41,951 nucleotides of DNA from Lysobacterales bacterium. GTDB taxonomy: Bacteria > Pseudomonadota > Gammaproteobacteria > Xanthomonadales > SZUA-36. This document shows, in pieces, positions 10,501-18,704 of the stretch; within the stretch, counting starts at the first letter, position 1; each line of letters opens with the position of its first letter. The notes below the pieces were generated by a model. It was given only the letters and a program-made list of their open reading frames with translations. It did no database searches and was not told the origin of the DNA. Location of the stretch: the NCBI GenBank assembly GCA_013042835.1, contig JABDPJ010000033.1, positions 1 through 41,951 on the forward strand, given 5' to 3'. The position numbers and the translations under genes were made by a program.

Positions 10501-10831
10501 GGTCACTAACAAACGCAATCTGGCTGCCGTCGGGGCTGAAAGTCGGTTGGTAGTTCCATTCAATACCGTCAGTCAGCGCCGTTGCCTCGCCGCCGCTGAC
10601 GGGCACGGAATAGATATCGCCCAGCATATCGAATACCAGGGTCTTCCCGTCGGGACTGACTGTCACGTTCGACCAGGTCGTGCTGGTCGTATCGATGAGG
10701 ACTTCTTCGGTGTGGTACTGGGCGGAACTCACGTCCCAGCCGGTTTTCTCATCGGTCGTGTCCGCTGAGTCGTCCGCCATTAATTGCGGACTGATGAACA
10801 GAATCAAGCTCGCCAAAATGCGTTGCAGCAT
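7523..10831 (-). CDS. Secreted TolB/PD40 beta-propeller fused to C-terminal amidohydrolase
   Basis: N-terminal signal peptide and repeated PDGK/SPDGSQIAFVSDR motifs; then GKTVLPGLIDAHAHGGMG (HxH metal motif), TTMEHSVP, and C-terminal LADIVIIDGNPLEDI. Confidence 0.9.
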   Translation of the reverse strand: MLQRILASLILFISPQLMADDSADTTDEKTGWDVSSAQYHTEEVLIDTTSTTWSNVTVSPDGKTLVFDMLGDIYSVPVSGGEATALTDGIEWNYQPTFSPDGSQIAFVSDRAGGDNLWVMNADGSEPHAITDEAEHLVHNPAWGPDGQFLVGRKGYYSTRSIAAGEIWMFHHGGGNGVNLIARPNAENDQKNRAEPVFSVDGKHVYYSTDITPGTVWQYNKDSVGSVFAIKRLELATGETTTVVSGPGGAIRPAPSPDGKSLAYLKRRPGLVTQLMVKDMESGLERLVFDGFERDLQESSGSEGNAPAFAWLPDGQSIAFWTAGKFHRVEVNSGEVSEIPVRVKAVKKVRPALRNKVKVAADEFEVNGIRWAAHTPDKQQVVFQALGYIYVKDLKSGKQQRLTRQTDHYEFYPVISPDGRSVLYTTWDDREFGAVRIARLKGGTSRVLTNQPGHYAEPAFSADGEQVVYRKFEGGYLLSPLWSLNPGIYQVAADGKSTPRLVSRTGAFPHFNADASRVFFTTNTGKRGTELLLSSVNLEGNDKRDHLQGAKATRFLVSPDERWVALTENFKTYVAPFFSNGKTITISGETSEFSVAQVAARSTEFLHWSADSGSIDWSHGRHLYSRDLNQAFAFLQGAPETLPEPVETGLDLAFSHTGDKPAGTIALVGGQIVTMRDADQQQEVIEDGVVLIEGNRITAVGTRSEVSIPANAFELDVAGKTVLPGLIDAHAHGGMGSAEIMPQQNWMQLSNLAFGVTAIHDPSNDTSEFFAASELQKSGQLVAPRVFGTGTILYGAYVPGYSAETNSLEDAEFDLRRLKDVGAISVKSYNQPRREQRQQIIQAASELDMMVVPEGGMRFQHNMTMLVDGHTTMEHSVPVQNVYDDVKQLWSQVGTAYTPTFVVSYGGLMGEEYWYDRTNVWENPRLMRYSPKSRVYPRAIRRPKAPDSEYNHVFVARNAKALRDAGVRVNIGAHGQREGLAAHWEMWSMAMGGFTPWEALRGATIDGAQSLGMDHETGSLEVGKLADIVIIDGNPLEDIYRSEYVSHTVINGRLYDVASMDQVAPEQVARQPLFFELEGGDAWTDSRRQSHEQKARALHWRH

Positions 10832-10949
10832 GTATTTCTCCAGAATGATCGTTGTAATCAGGTAAAATCAGCGCGCTATGATAGCTTATGAGCGCCGGAA
10901 AGTGATGATTACGAAATTTATTGGCGCGGTCTTCGGTTCAGTTCAGCGA

Positions 10950-11765
10950 TCAAGTGGCAGTGGCAAGGTACATTTCCCGGACCAGCAGACCGCGCTCTAT
11001 CGCATCGACCTGTTGCTGGCGGTGCAGCAATTGTGCGGTGTATTCTGCGCTTCCCAGCAGCGCTTCCAGGGCGGTGGATTCGCTCTCGAACGCTCCCACG
11101 AGGCGGTGCAATGCCAACAGGTAGTCTGCGGTAAGATCAGTTTTCCGGATCAGTTTCCAGGCTGAATCCAGCAGCAGACTGGCGTAATCTCCGGGCACCT
11201 CGACGAAGGGCGGCCCGACGTCGGAGGCCCGCGTAAGCTCCCGCGATGTCAGGCCATCTTCCGGAGCGATGACGTAAAACAGCATATTCGCACCCTTATT
11301 GGTCACGCGTCGGCACTCCCTGAGCATGGCCAGCTTCTCCGGCAGGCAACAGAGTACGTCGGAGTGGGTGATGGCATCGAAACTGCGTGACCTGAAGGGC
11401 AAGGCGGCTGCGCTGGCGGCGACCGAGCGGCAGCGGTTGGACACATTCTCTTCAGACGCTCTTCGCTGCGCACGGATGAGCGAGTTGACGGGCAGGTCGA
11501 GCATGGTCACATCACAGCCGGCCAATCCTGCCAGGTAGATTCCCGGCCAACCGGTGCCGGCCCCGAGTTCGAGGAGCCGGGTGCCGGCAGCCAGGCCCAG
11601 GGATTGCTGTACCCGGTCAGCCTGCGCTTTGGTGGTCCAGCTCGTGCCGCCAAAATCACAGCCGAGTACATCCCGCTCCACCGCGCGCATGGCGGGGTGG
11701 CTGTGTTGCTCGTGTTGTAATTCAAAACAACAGCAACAGGATGGAGCCCGGATCGGATTGGTCAT
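10950..11765 (-). CDS. Class I SAM-dependent methyltransferase
   Basis: LLELGAGTGWPGIYLAGLAGCDVTMLDLP motif I and FDAITHSDVLCCLPEKLAMLRECRRVTNKG. Confidence 0.8.
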   Translation of the reverse strand: MTNPIRAPSCCCCFELQHEQHSHPAMRAVERDVLGCDFGGTSWTTKAQADRVQQSLGLAAGTRLLELGAGTGWPGIYLAGLAGCDVTMLDLPVNSLIRAQRRASEENVSNRCRSVAASAAALPFRSRSFDAITHSDVLCCLPEKLAMLRECRRVTNKGANMLFYVIAPEDGLTSRELTRASDVGPPFVEVPGDYASLLLDSAWKLIRKTDLTADYLLALHRLVGAFESESTALEALLGSAEYTAQLLHRQQQVDAIERGLLVREMYLATAT

Positions 11766-11943
11766 TCAACAGCCTGCATCTGATTCTCAGCGGGCCTGCC
11801 ACTTTAGCAGCAAGCCGCTGCTGTAAAAATAGATTATTGCGCACATGCCCTTGGTTTTGCAGCTACGGATGATCTGCCTCAGGTCGCAGGCCAGAGTTTT
11901 GGGTTAGTATTCTCTCAGCCCCACAACGCCGATGGAGACACCA

Positions 11944-13923
11944 GTGAAACACAAATTCTTGATTGCATGCAGCCTGGCCCTGCTGGTTTTCAGTACAGCG
12001 CCGGTCGCAGACGTCGTCACTACGGAAACAAATAACGGTATGTTGGTGATGCAGGACATTCCAGCCATCCCGGACGAGGTCATTGCCAACCTGAACCGTT
12101 ACCAGAATGTTCGTGCAGCCGGTTTTCTGGACTGGACGGAAGACGGCAAAGGTATTTATATTTCCACGCGCTTTGGCGACGTCAGCCAGGTTCACCGGGT
12201 TGACCACCCGGGTGGTGCGCGTCACCAGGTAACATTCTTTGACGAACCCGTCGGCGGGCTTCAGCGCCAGCCTGGCGGTTCCAACATGGTCTTCACCATG
12301 GATGCCGGTGGCAGTGAGTTTTCGCAGGTGTTCCTGCTCGACCCGGCCAGCGACGATGACGCAGTCATGTTGACAGATGGCGAGTCACGCAATGGTGCCG
12401 TGGTCTGGGATCGCAAGGGTGAGTGGATCGCCTACCAGAGCACCCGTCGCAACGGCGCATCCAACGATGTCTGGATGATGGATGTTGCAAATTCCGAAAC
12501 TGCCCAAATCGTATTGACATCGCCGGACGGCACCTACTGGTCGCCTGCCGATTTCTCCGCGGACAACACCCAGTTGTTGATCCTCAATTACGCAGGTAAT
12601 GCGGATTCCCGTATTCATCTGCTGGACATCGAGTCGGGCAATTTGCGCCTGCTGGCGGGTAATCCCGACAAACCCAGTTCCAATTTTCCACTGGCCTTTG
12701 ATCACGCAGGCGCCGGCTTCTGGTTCATCACCGACGTCAAGGGAGATTTCCGCCAGTTAGCCTGGCAGTCGCTGGAGGAAGGCGCCGAACCGGTCATCGT
12801 CACCGGTGACATTGCCTGGAACGTCGAGGGCGGTGCCATCAGTCACGACCGCAAGCGCGGTGTATTTTCAGTCAACGTGGATGGTATGTCCCAGGTTTAC
12901 CTGCTGGATATGGCAAGCCGGGAGTTTGCGATGGTGGATGCGATACCGACGGGCCTGGTCGGTGGTATGGAATTCAGCCCCGATGACCGCAAATTGGGCC
13001 TGACCCTCAACACGTCAAAGACGCCCAGTGACAGTTTCGTACTGGAGTTGGGCAAGGGTGCGCTCGAGTTCGGTGATCTGACACGCTGGACTTACAGTGA
13101 GGTGGGTGGCCTGGATACGGACAGGTTTATTGAACCCAACCTGGTCCACTACCCGACCTTTGACAGCGGCAATGGTGGTCCGGAGAGGATACCCGCGTGG
13201 TTGTACAAGCCGGCCAGCCAGGGTCCGCACCCGGTGATCATTGTCATCCATGGTGGACCGGAAGGGCAGTCGCGGCCATCGTTTAGCAGTACATACCAGA
13301 TGTGGGTGAATAAACTCGGCGCCGCGGTCATCCGGCCCAACGTGCGCGGATCGGCCGGTTACGGCAAGCAATACATGTCACTGGATAACGGCTTCAAACG
13401 TGAGGATTCAGTCAAGGATATTGGCGCGCTGCTTGACTGGATCGCAAAACAGCCTGACCTGGACGAGGACCGCGTCGCGGTTTTCGGCGGTAGCTATGGC
13501 GGGTACATGGTGCTGGCCAGTTCAGTGTATTACAGCGACCGCTTGAAAGCGGCGGTTGACGTGGTCGGAATCAGCAATTTTGTGACATTCCTGGAAAATA
13601 CCCAGGACTACCGCCGGGACCTGCGACGGGCGGAATACGGCGACGAGCGTGATCCCGCCATGCGCAAACACCTGCAAAGTATCAGCCCGCTTAATCTCGT
13701 TGATCGCATCAACATTCCGATGCTGGTCGTGCAGGGTCAGAACGACCCCCGGGTGCCCGTTACCGAGGCCATTCAGATCGTGGACGCGTTGCGTGCGCAG
13801 GGGCAAACAGTCTGGTACATGAATGCACTCAATGAGGGCCACGGCTATCGTAAAAAGGAAAACCGGGACGTTTACGGCCAGGTCGTCTTCATGTTTTTGC
13901 AGGAGCACCTTGTCGGACATTGA
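11944..13923 (+). CDS. S9 family peptidase (acylaminoacyl/dipeptidyl-peptidase-like) with propeller domain
   Basis: Signal peptide from GTG 11944; VIIVIHGGPEGQSRP, VFGGSYGGYMVLAS nucleophile elbow, MLVVQGQNDPRVPV, NEGHGY. Confidence 0.9.
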   Translation: MKHKFLIACSLALLVFSTAPVADVVTTETNNGMLVMQDIPAIPDEVIANLNRYQNVRAAGFLDWTEDGKGIYISTRFGDVSQVHRVDHPGGARHQVTFFDEPVGGLQRQPGGSNMVFTMDAGGSEFSQVFLLDPASDDDAVMLTDGESRNGAVVWDRKGEWIAYQSTRRNGASNDVWMMDVANSETAQIVLTSPDGTYWSPADFSADNTQLLILNYAGNADSRIHLLDIESGNLRLLAGNPDKPSSNFPLAFDHAGAGFWFITDVKGDFRQLAWQSLEEGAEPVIVTGDIAWNVEGGAISHDRKRGVFSVNVDGMSQVYLLDMASREFAMVDAIPTGLVGGMEFSPDDRKLGLTLNTSKTPSDSFVLELGKGALEFGDLTRWTYSEVGGLDTDRFIEPNLVHYPTFDSGNGGPERIPAWLYKPASQGPHPVIIVIHGGPEGQSRPSFSSTYQMWVNKLGAAVIRPNVRGSAGYGKQYMSLDNGFKREDSVKDIGALLDWIAKQPDLDEDRVAVFGGSYGGYMVLASSVYYSDRLKAAVDVVGISNFVTFLENTQDYRRDLRRAEYGDERDPAMRKHLQSISPLNLVDRINIPMLVVQGQNDPRVPVTEAIQIVDALRAQGQTVWYMNALNEGHGYRKKENRDVYGQVVFMFLQEHLVGH

Positions 13924-13992
13924 CTAGCGGGTCGTTTGGTCTCAGTGGCCAGCACACCGGCTGTTCCTGCTGGGGTAAAAGATCAGTTTTGA

Positions 13993-14026
13993 CCGGGCAG
14001 CCTGGCGGTTGCCCGGAAACCTTTTT
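13993..14026 (+). terminator. Intrinsic terminator
   Basis: CCGGGCA...TGCCCGG 7-bp stem followed by AAACCTTTTT, downstream of the S9 peptidase. Confidence 0.6.
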
Positions 14027-14323
14027 GATGCATTACGCCTCGTGCGGGGCATTTCAGGCTGAAAGGTGGTCCTCGTAGTGAGAATTTAAGCTTACGTTAA
14101 GCTGGCAATATTTATCATCATGAGGCTATCTCATCGCCAGATTATCCATAAAAGTTAACAAATAAACGTTCGATAACCTTCCGATCCGATGCTGCGGAAA
14201 GCTGAGTGAGGAGAAAAATCAGGTGGCTGGTTGGCAGCGGCCGTGATTTGCATAAGCCGTTCGTCAATCACCCGGGTCAGTTTGATCTTTTTAACTGGTA
14301 AAAGCCCGGTAAAGGAGACGGAC

Positions 14324-16252
14324 ATGAAAACAGTACTTACCTCTTGCACATCCATAGCCCTGGTGCTCACAGGCTTACTTACGACGATCCCTGGTATGGC
14401 GGAATGGTCCAGTGATCCCACGGCGAGAACGCCTGTTGTAAAGGTGGAACACCTGCAATACTGGACGCGCCTCGTCAAAGTTGATGATGGTTTCATCACA
14501 CTGTGGCAGGACAAGCGCCGGGACAATACCCATGTTGACGTGTATGCCCAGAAATTTACGCTTGACGGTCAAATGCTCTGGCCTGAAAACGGCAGGGTTA
14601 TTGCCGCAGGTCCTGCCGGCAGCCTGACACTGCCGTTTCAACTGGATACCTCGTTGGTGCATGATGGCAACGGCGGCGCGCTGATCAGCTGGAATGATGC
14701 CAGCGACCCGGTCTATTTCCAGGCATTCGCCAGCCGGGTGGCACCCGATGGCGGTGTGAGTTGGGGCAATCCAGGGGAGACCATTCAGTCATCCGATACC
14801 GCAATCCCGTTATTGGCAAGTGAAACGCGCGGCATCAACCGGATGCCGTCCGTCTGGAACATGGCTGCTGACAGCGAGGGCGGCGCATTTGTACCGTTGA
14901 CGACCGGTATCGGCCGGCTGGATTCCTCGGGCCGGGTGCGCACCAACTGGTTCGAAGACCCGACAGATCAGCAATCTCCGGCCGGTTTTGGTTTTGTTCC
15001 CTTCGTTGACTCCGCGCAGAGAGATGGCGTCTATGCGGTCTGGCCGCAGGGCAGTCTCTATTTCGTTGACAAAGTTGTCGCCAGGAAACTGATCGACCCG
15101 GAGGCGAGGTGGCCCCTGAGTAAAGACACTTTCACAGACGCCTGGGGGCAGTTGTCACTATATGATCCGGATTACAGCATCAATGTATGCCGCCTCACGG
15201 CCGTGCCTGATGATGACGGAGGATTTATAGCTGTATGGACCGACGACCGCGTGCGCTCGGAGACCGCCCATTTCCGGGTTTATGCCCAGCGTGTCGATGC
15301 CGATGGCAACGCTCTGTGGCAGCAGGGCGGAATCGAAGTCAGCGCTGACGTCATGACCTACACCTGTTACTGGTGGAGCAGGCTGTCTGCGGTTGCGGAC
15401 GGCGAGGGCGGTGTGGCCATTGCCTGGAATGATCAACAGGACTCACAAAGGCTGCAACGCATTGCTGCAGATGGCAGTAAGCGATGGGGCGCAGATGGCG
15501 TGCTGCTCGACACGGACAACGGTATCTATACTAATCTCACCACCCATGGCCTGGTGCAAACACGCGACGGCGATTATGTTGTGCTGTATTACCACGAGGG
15601 AGAAACCAAACTGGTCACCCAAAAGCTGTCCGGCGGCCGTGGCATGCCACTGTGGGGGGAGGGAAAGGTGGTATACGAGGGTTGCGTTTATCCATATCTT
15701 GGTGGTGATGACGCAGCCATGGTCGCAGACGGGAAAGGTGGCGCGGTGGTCACTTTTGTCGGTTGCGACCAGGACGTTTACGCGCACCGTATCGACGACA
15801 GCGGTGCCGGTACCTTCAGTGTAAACCCCGGCCTGAATGACGCCTGGTATGATCCTGAAACCAGTGGCCAGGGATTCTTTATCACCGTATTCCCGGATCT
15901 TGGCACGGTGTCGTTAGCCTGGTTCACATACGATACTGAACTCCCACCTCCTGATGCGGTTGCCTATCTCGGTGATCCCGGCCACCGCTGGCTGACAGCG
16001 GTAGGTCCGATTGAGGGCTCCGGTGCGGTTATGGATATCGAGCTGACCTCGGGCGGAATTTTCGACGCCGCCACGGAAATCACGCGCACCGATCCGCCGG
16101 GCTCCGACGGCACGCTGACACTAACCTTCAGTAGTTGCAACTCCGGTACGATTGAATATGACATTCCATCGATCAACCGGCAGGGAATCGTACCCATTCA
16201 GCGGGTCGCCACCGACAACGTCGTAATCTGTGAAGCGCTCAGCAGCGACTGA
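14324..16252 (+). CDS. Secreted repeat (propeller-like) protein with a distinct C-terminal module
   Basis: AAAGGAG ribosome-binding site, signal peptide MKTVLTSCTSIALVLTGLLTTIPGMA; repeats VYAQKFTLDGQMLWPENG / VYAQRVDADGNALWQQGG / LQRIAADGSKRWGADG; C-terminal GLNDAWYDPETSGQGFFITVFPDLG... Confidence 0.75.
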   Translation: MKTVLTSCTSIALVLTGLLTTIPGMAEWSSDPTARTPVVKVEHLQYWTRLVKVDDGFITLWQDKRRDNTHVDVYAQKFTLDGQMLWPENGRVIAAGPAGSLTLPFQLDTSLVHDGNGGALISWNDASDPVYFQAFASRVAPDGGVSWGNPGETIQSSDTAIPLLASETRGINRMPSVWNMAADSEGGAFVPLTTGIGRLDSSGRVRTNWFEDPTDQQSPAGFGFVPFVDSAQRDGVYAVWPQGSLYFVDKVVARKLIDPEARWPLSKDTFTDAWGQLSLYDPDYSINVCRLTAVPDDDGGFIAVWTDDRVRSETAHFRVYAQRVDADGNALWQQGGIEVSADVMTYTCYWWSRLSAVADGEGGVAIAWNDQQDSQRLQRIAADGSKRWGADGVLLDTDNGIYTNLTTHGLVQTRDGDYVVLYYHEGETKLVTQKLSGGRGMPLWGEGKVVYEGCVYPYLGGDDAAMVADGKGGAVVTFVGCDQDVYAHRIDDSGAGTFSVNPGLNDAWYDPETSGQGFFITVFPDLGTVSLAWFTYDTELPPPDAVAYLGDPGHRWLTAVGPIEGSGAVMDIELTSGGIFDAATEITRTDPPGSDGTLTLTFSSCNSGTIEYDIPSINRQGIVPIQRVATDNVVICEALSSD

Positions 16253-16455
16253 CTTGCAATGCTTGCGCAGTCTGCTCAGCAATGGCCTCGAGGCACAGGC
16301 CGTTGATTGCCTGGTTACCCGGATTCCATAACTGACAACTATGGTCAATGTAGCTGTCAAATTTGGGCAATGCAGGTGTTTTGATATTCTGATGACTATT
16401 TGAGTGTTCTTCTAACGCATTGAAAAATAATGAAATGAATGCCTTTGCTTTTACT

Positions 16456-16471
16456 TGGCACATAATTTGTA
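16456..16471 (+). promoter_or_regulatory. Candidate sigma54-type promoter
   Basis: TGGCAC-N5-TTGTA, one mismatch in the -12 GC dinucleotide, about 80 bp upstream of ATG 16551. Confidence 0.35.
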
Positions 16472-16550
16472 TGTATATGACTGATCTTAAATATTTTGAT
16501 TCACGGGATGGGGGATACCCGTTGAATCCTGATTTCAGCAAGGAGCAGTC

Positions 16551-16817
16551 ATGATAGTTCTGAAACCACCGGTAGAAAAACAAGAACTGGTATTTGGTGA
16601 TTTCGTATCCCTGCGCATCGAGCGTAATGAAATGTGTTCACCTCAGGCGCCTGTGCCGAAGAATCAACTCATACACTATGAAGAGTTGTTCCAGCGGATC
16701 AAGAAGGAACGGGGCGAGTTGAAAGCTGCCGGCCACGCGCAGACCCTCGTCATGCATGTGGACAACAGGCAACGCGGCATCCTGCCAAATACCCTGCCAA
16801 GACGTCGGGCCGGCTAG
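16551..16817 (+). CDS. Hypothetical 88-aa protein
   Basis: AAGGAG ribosome-binding site 6 nt upstream of ATG; intergenic position; no family recognised. Confidence 0.5.
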   Translation: MIVLKPPVEKQELVFGDFVSLRIERNEMCSPQAPVPKNQLIHYEELFQRIKKERGELKAAGHAQTLVMHVDNRQRGILPNTLPRRRAG

Positions 16818-16903
16818 CGTATACCCGGTCAATGGGCCACTTATCGCAGTGGTCTCTCACACTACTCCATCCTGCAGAAAAGCGTCTTCGCTGGCAGGTG
16901 CTG

Positions 16904-16969
16904 ACAAGATCTTGATATACGTCATTCCGTCCCTTCCAAAAAGGTGTATATTTAATTTCTTGATCTTGT
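16904..16969. repeat. Nested inverted repeat
   Basis: ACAAGATC (16904-16911)/GATCTTGT (16962-16969) enclosing ATATAC (16915-16920)/GTATAT (16946-16951). Confidence 0.55.
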
Positions 16970-17052
16970 GAGCCGACTTTCCTCCTGCATTCCAGCTGAT
17001 ACCCGGATCAGGCTATAAACCGGCACCATGTTCCAACTATGGAGTACGACCC

Positions 17053-17961
17053 ATGAAAACCGTGAATTTCCTGTTATTGCTTGTGGCTGCGGTGTTGTTG
17101 ACTTCACCAGTCATTGCTGCCGATCCAATCTATAAACCGTTCGTTGTAGCCTCCGCCGGGCTCGGCACGCTGGAAGAAAAAACAGACACCACGGTGGCTG
17201 CCCTCGAAGGCGCCGGCTTCGAAGTGAAAGGCCAATATTCGCCGGTCGAGGGCACCAATATCGTTGTTGTTACCAATGACGTATTGAAAAATGTTGCTGC
17301 CATGTCGGACAAGGGCGGTTACGGTGCCGGCCAGAGGGTGAGTATTTCTGAAGCCGGTGACACCGTCGAAGTGGCTTTCGTCAACCCGGTCTACATCCAG
17401 TATGGCTATCGTTTGGAGGGCGACCTGAAGCCCGTTTACGACAGCCTGGTGGATAGCCTCGGTAACGTCCGTTCCTGCGGCGCTTCAGGCAAGAAGATGA
17501 CGGCCAAGAAGCTCGGTAAATATCATTACACGATAGGTATGCAATACTTTGACGATCCGTACGAACTGGGTTCCTTTGATTCCCATGAAGCCGCCGTGGC
17601 TGCCGTTGAAAAAGGCCTGGCAGTGGAAGGGGACGCCTTGACGCAGGTTTACCGTATCGATATCCCCGGCAAGGATCAAACCGTGTTCGGCGTTGGCATG
17701 CAAATGACCAACGAAGACGAAAAGGACATCGACTCGACTTTCCAGATGAGTATCGTCGATTTCGAGGGCTGCAAAAAGCGCGCCTATTTTCCTTATGAAG
17801 TGCTGGTTGATGGCAACAACGTCGAAGCCTTGCATATGCGTTTTCGCATGGCTCTGCATTTCCCGAACCTCAGCATGATGGGCAAACATGGCTTTACTAA
17901 GCTCATGCCAGCCCCGGGGGCTATCAAGGACGAGCTCGAAGCGATGGTGGGCACGAAGTAA
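17053..17961 (+). CDS. Secreted hypothetical protein (possibly DUF302-like)
   Basis: Signal peptide MKTVNFLLLLVAAVLLTSPVIAA; TTVAALEGAGFEVKGQYSPV...VVVTNDVL resembles DUF302-type ferredoxin-like domains; weak call. Confidence 0.6.
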   Translation: MKTVNFLLLLVAAVLLTSPVIAADPIYKPFVVASAGLGTLEEKTDTTVAALEGAGFEVKGQYSPVEGTNIVVVTNDVLKNVAAMSDKGGYGAGQRVSISEAGDTVEVAFVNPVYIQYGYRLEGDLKPVYDSLVDSLGNVRSCGASGKKMTAKKLGKYHYTIGMQYFDDPYELGSFDSHEAAVAAVEKGLAVEGDALTQVYRIDIPGKDQTVFGVGMQMTNEDEKDIDSTFQMSIVDFEGCKKRAYFPYEVLVDGNNVEALHMRFRMALHFPNLSMMGKHGFTKLMPAPGAIKDELEAMVGTK

Positions 17962-17981
17962 GTTTTTTAAAAGTTGTGAGC

Positions 17982-18015
17982 GGGGCCGGGTTGAATGATC
18001 CGGCCCCTTTTTGTT
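17982..18015 (+). terminator. Intrinsic terminator
   Basis: GGGGCCGG-N10-CCGGCCCC followed by TTTTTGTTT. Confidence 0.8.
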
Positions 18016-18069
18016 TGCGGGTGATTTTTAGGTGCCGGTCACAGCGTCCGAGGTTGCTGTTCATGCCGG

Positions 18070-18684
18070 TCAGGCGCGCGCTGTTCCCCAGTAGTTGAAT
18101 GCTGCGGGTTTCCAGCCGGGCAGGTACATGGTTCGCATGTCATCGGACCTGAAACCGCCTTGTTGCAGCAAAGCGGGGATCGGCCGGTTGAGGTTGCAGC
18201 CGCCGGAAACCTTTGTCCACAGCGGGTTGAGGCGGTTTTGCCAGCGTTGCACGCTTGCATCAGGCGCCGTGCCATGCTCACAAAATAGCAGCTTGCCGGC
18301 CGGCTTTAAAACGCGCCGGATTTCATCCAGGGCGCCCTGCACGTCGGGAATCGTACACATCGTATAGGTCATCAGAACCGTATCCGCGCAGTTGTCATCC
18401 AGGGGAATGGACTCGGCGCCTGACTGGATAAACTCGGCGTCTATGTGATGGTCGGCGGCGTTCTTCTGCGCTATCGACCACATTTCCGCCGAGGGTTCCA
18501 GGCCCCAAAGGTGTTCGACCTTTTGCGGATCGTAGTAGGGGATGTTGAGTCCGGAACCAATACCTATTTCCAGCACGCACCCCGTCGCCAGCGGCACGAC
18601 CTTCTCACGCTGCCGCATGCTCGGGTCTTGCCCACAGGTAAAATGCACCAGTTTCGGCAGCAGGTATTTATCGTAGATTCCCAT
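18070..18684 (-). CDS. UbiE/Methyltransf_11-type SAM-dependent methyltransferase
   Basis: VLEIGIGSGLNIPYYDPQKVEHLWGLEPS motif I; DTVLMTYTMCTIPDVQGALDEIRRVLKPAGKLLFCEHG. Confidence 0.85.
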   Translation of the reverse strand: MGIYDKYLLPKLVHFTCGQDPSMRQREKVVPLATGCVLEIGIGSGLNIPYYDPQKVEHLWGLEPSAEMWSIAQKNAADHHIDAEFIQSGAESIPLDDNCADTVLMTYTMCTIPDVQGALDEIRRVLKPAGKLLFCEHGTAPDASVQRWQNRLNPLWTKVSGGCNLNRPIPALLQQGGFRSDDMRTMYLPGWKPAAFNYWGTARA

Positions 18685-18704
18685 GGCGGTTTAAACGCGA
18701 CCCT

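Noticed and set aside
14050-14323. Long leader before the secreted repeat protein, considered as a cyclic-di-GMP or other riboswitch
   Set aside because: I could not match the conserved core of any known riboswitch; only short local hairpins such as AGCTTAcgTTAAGCT seen.
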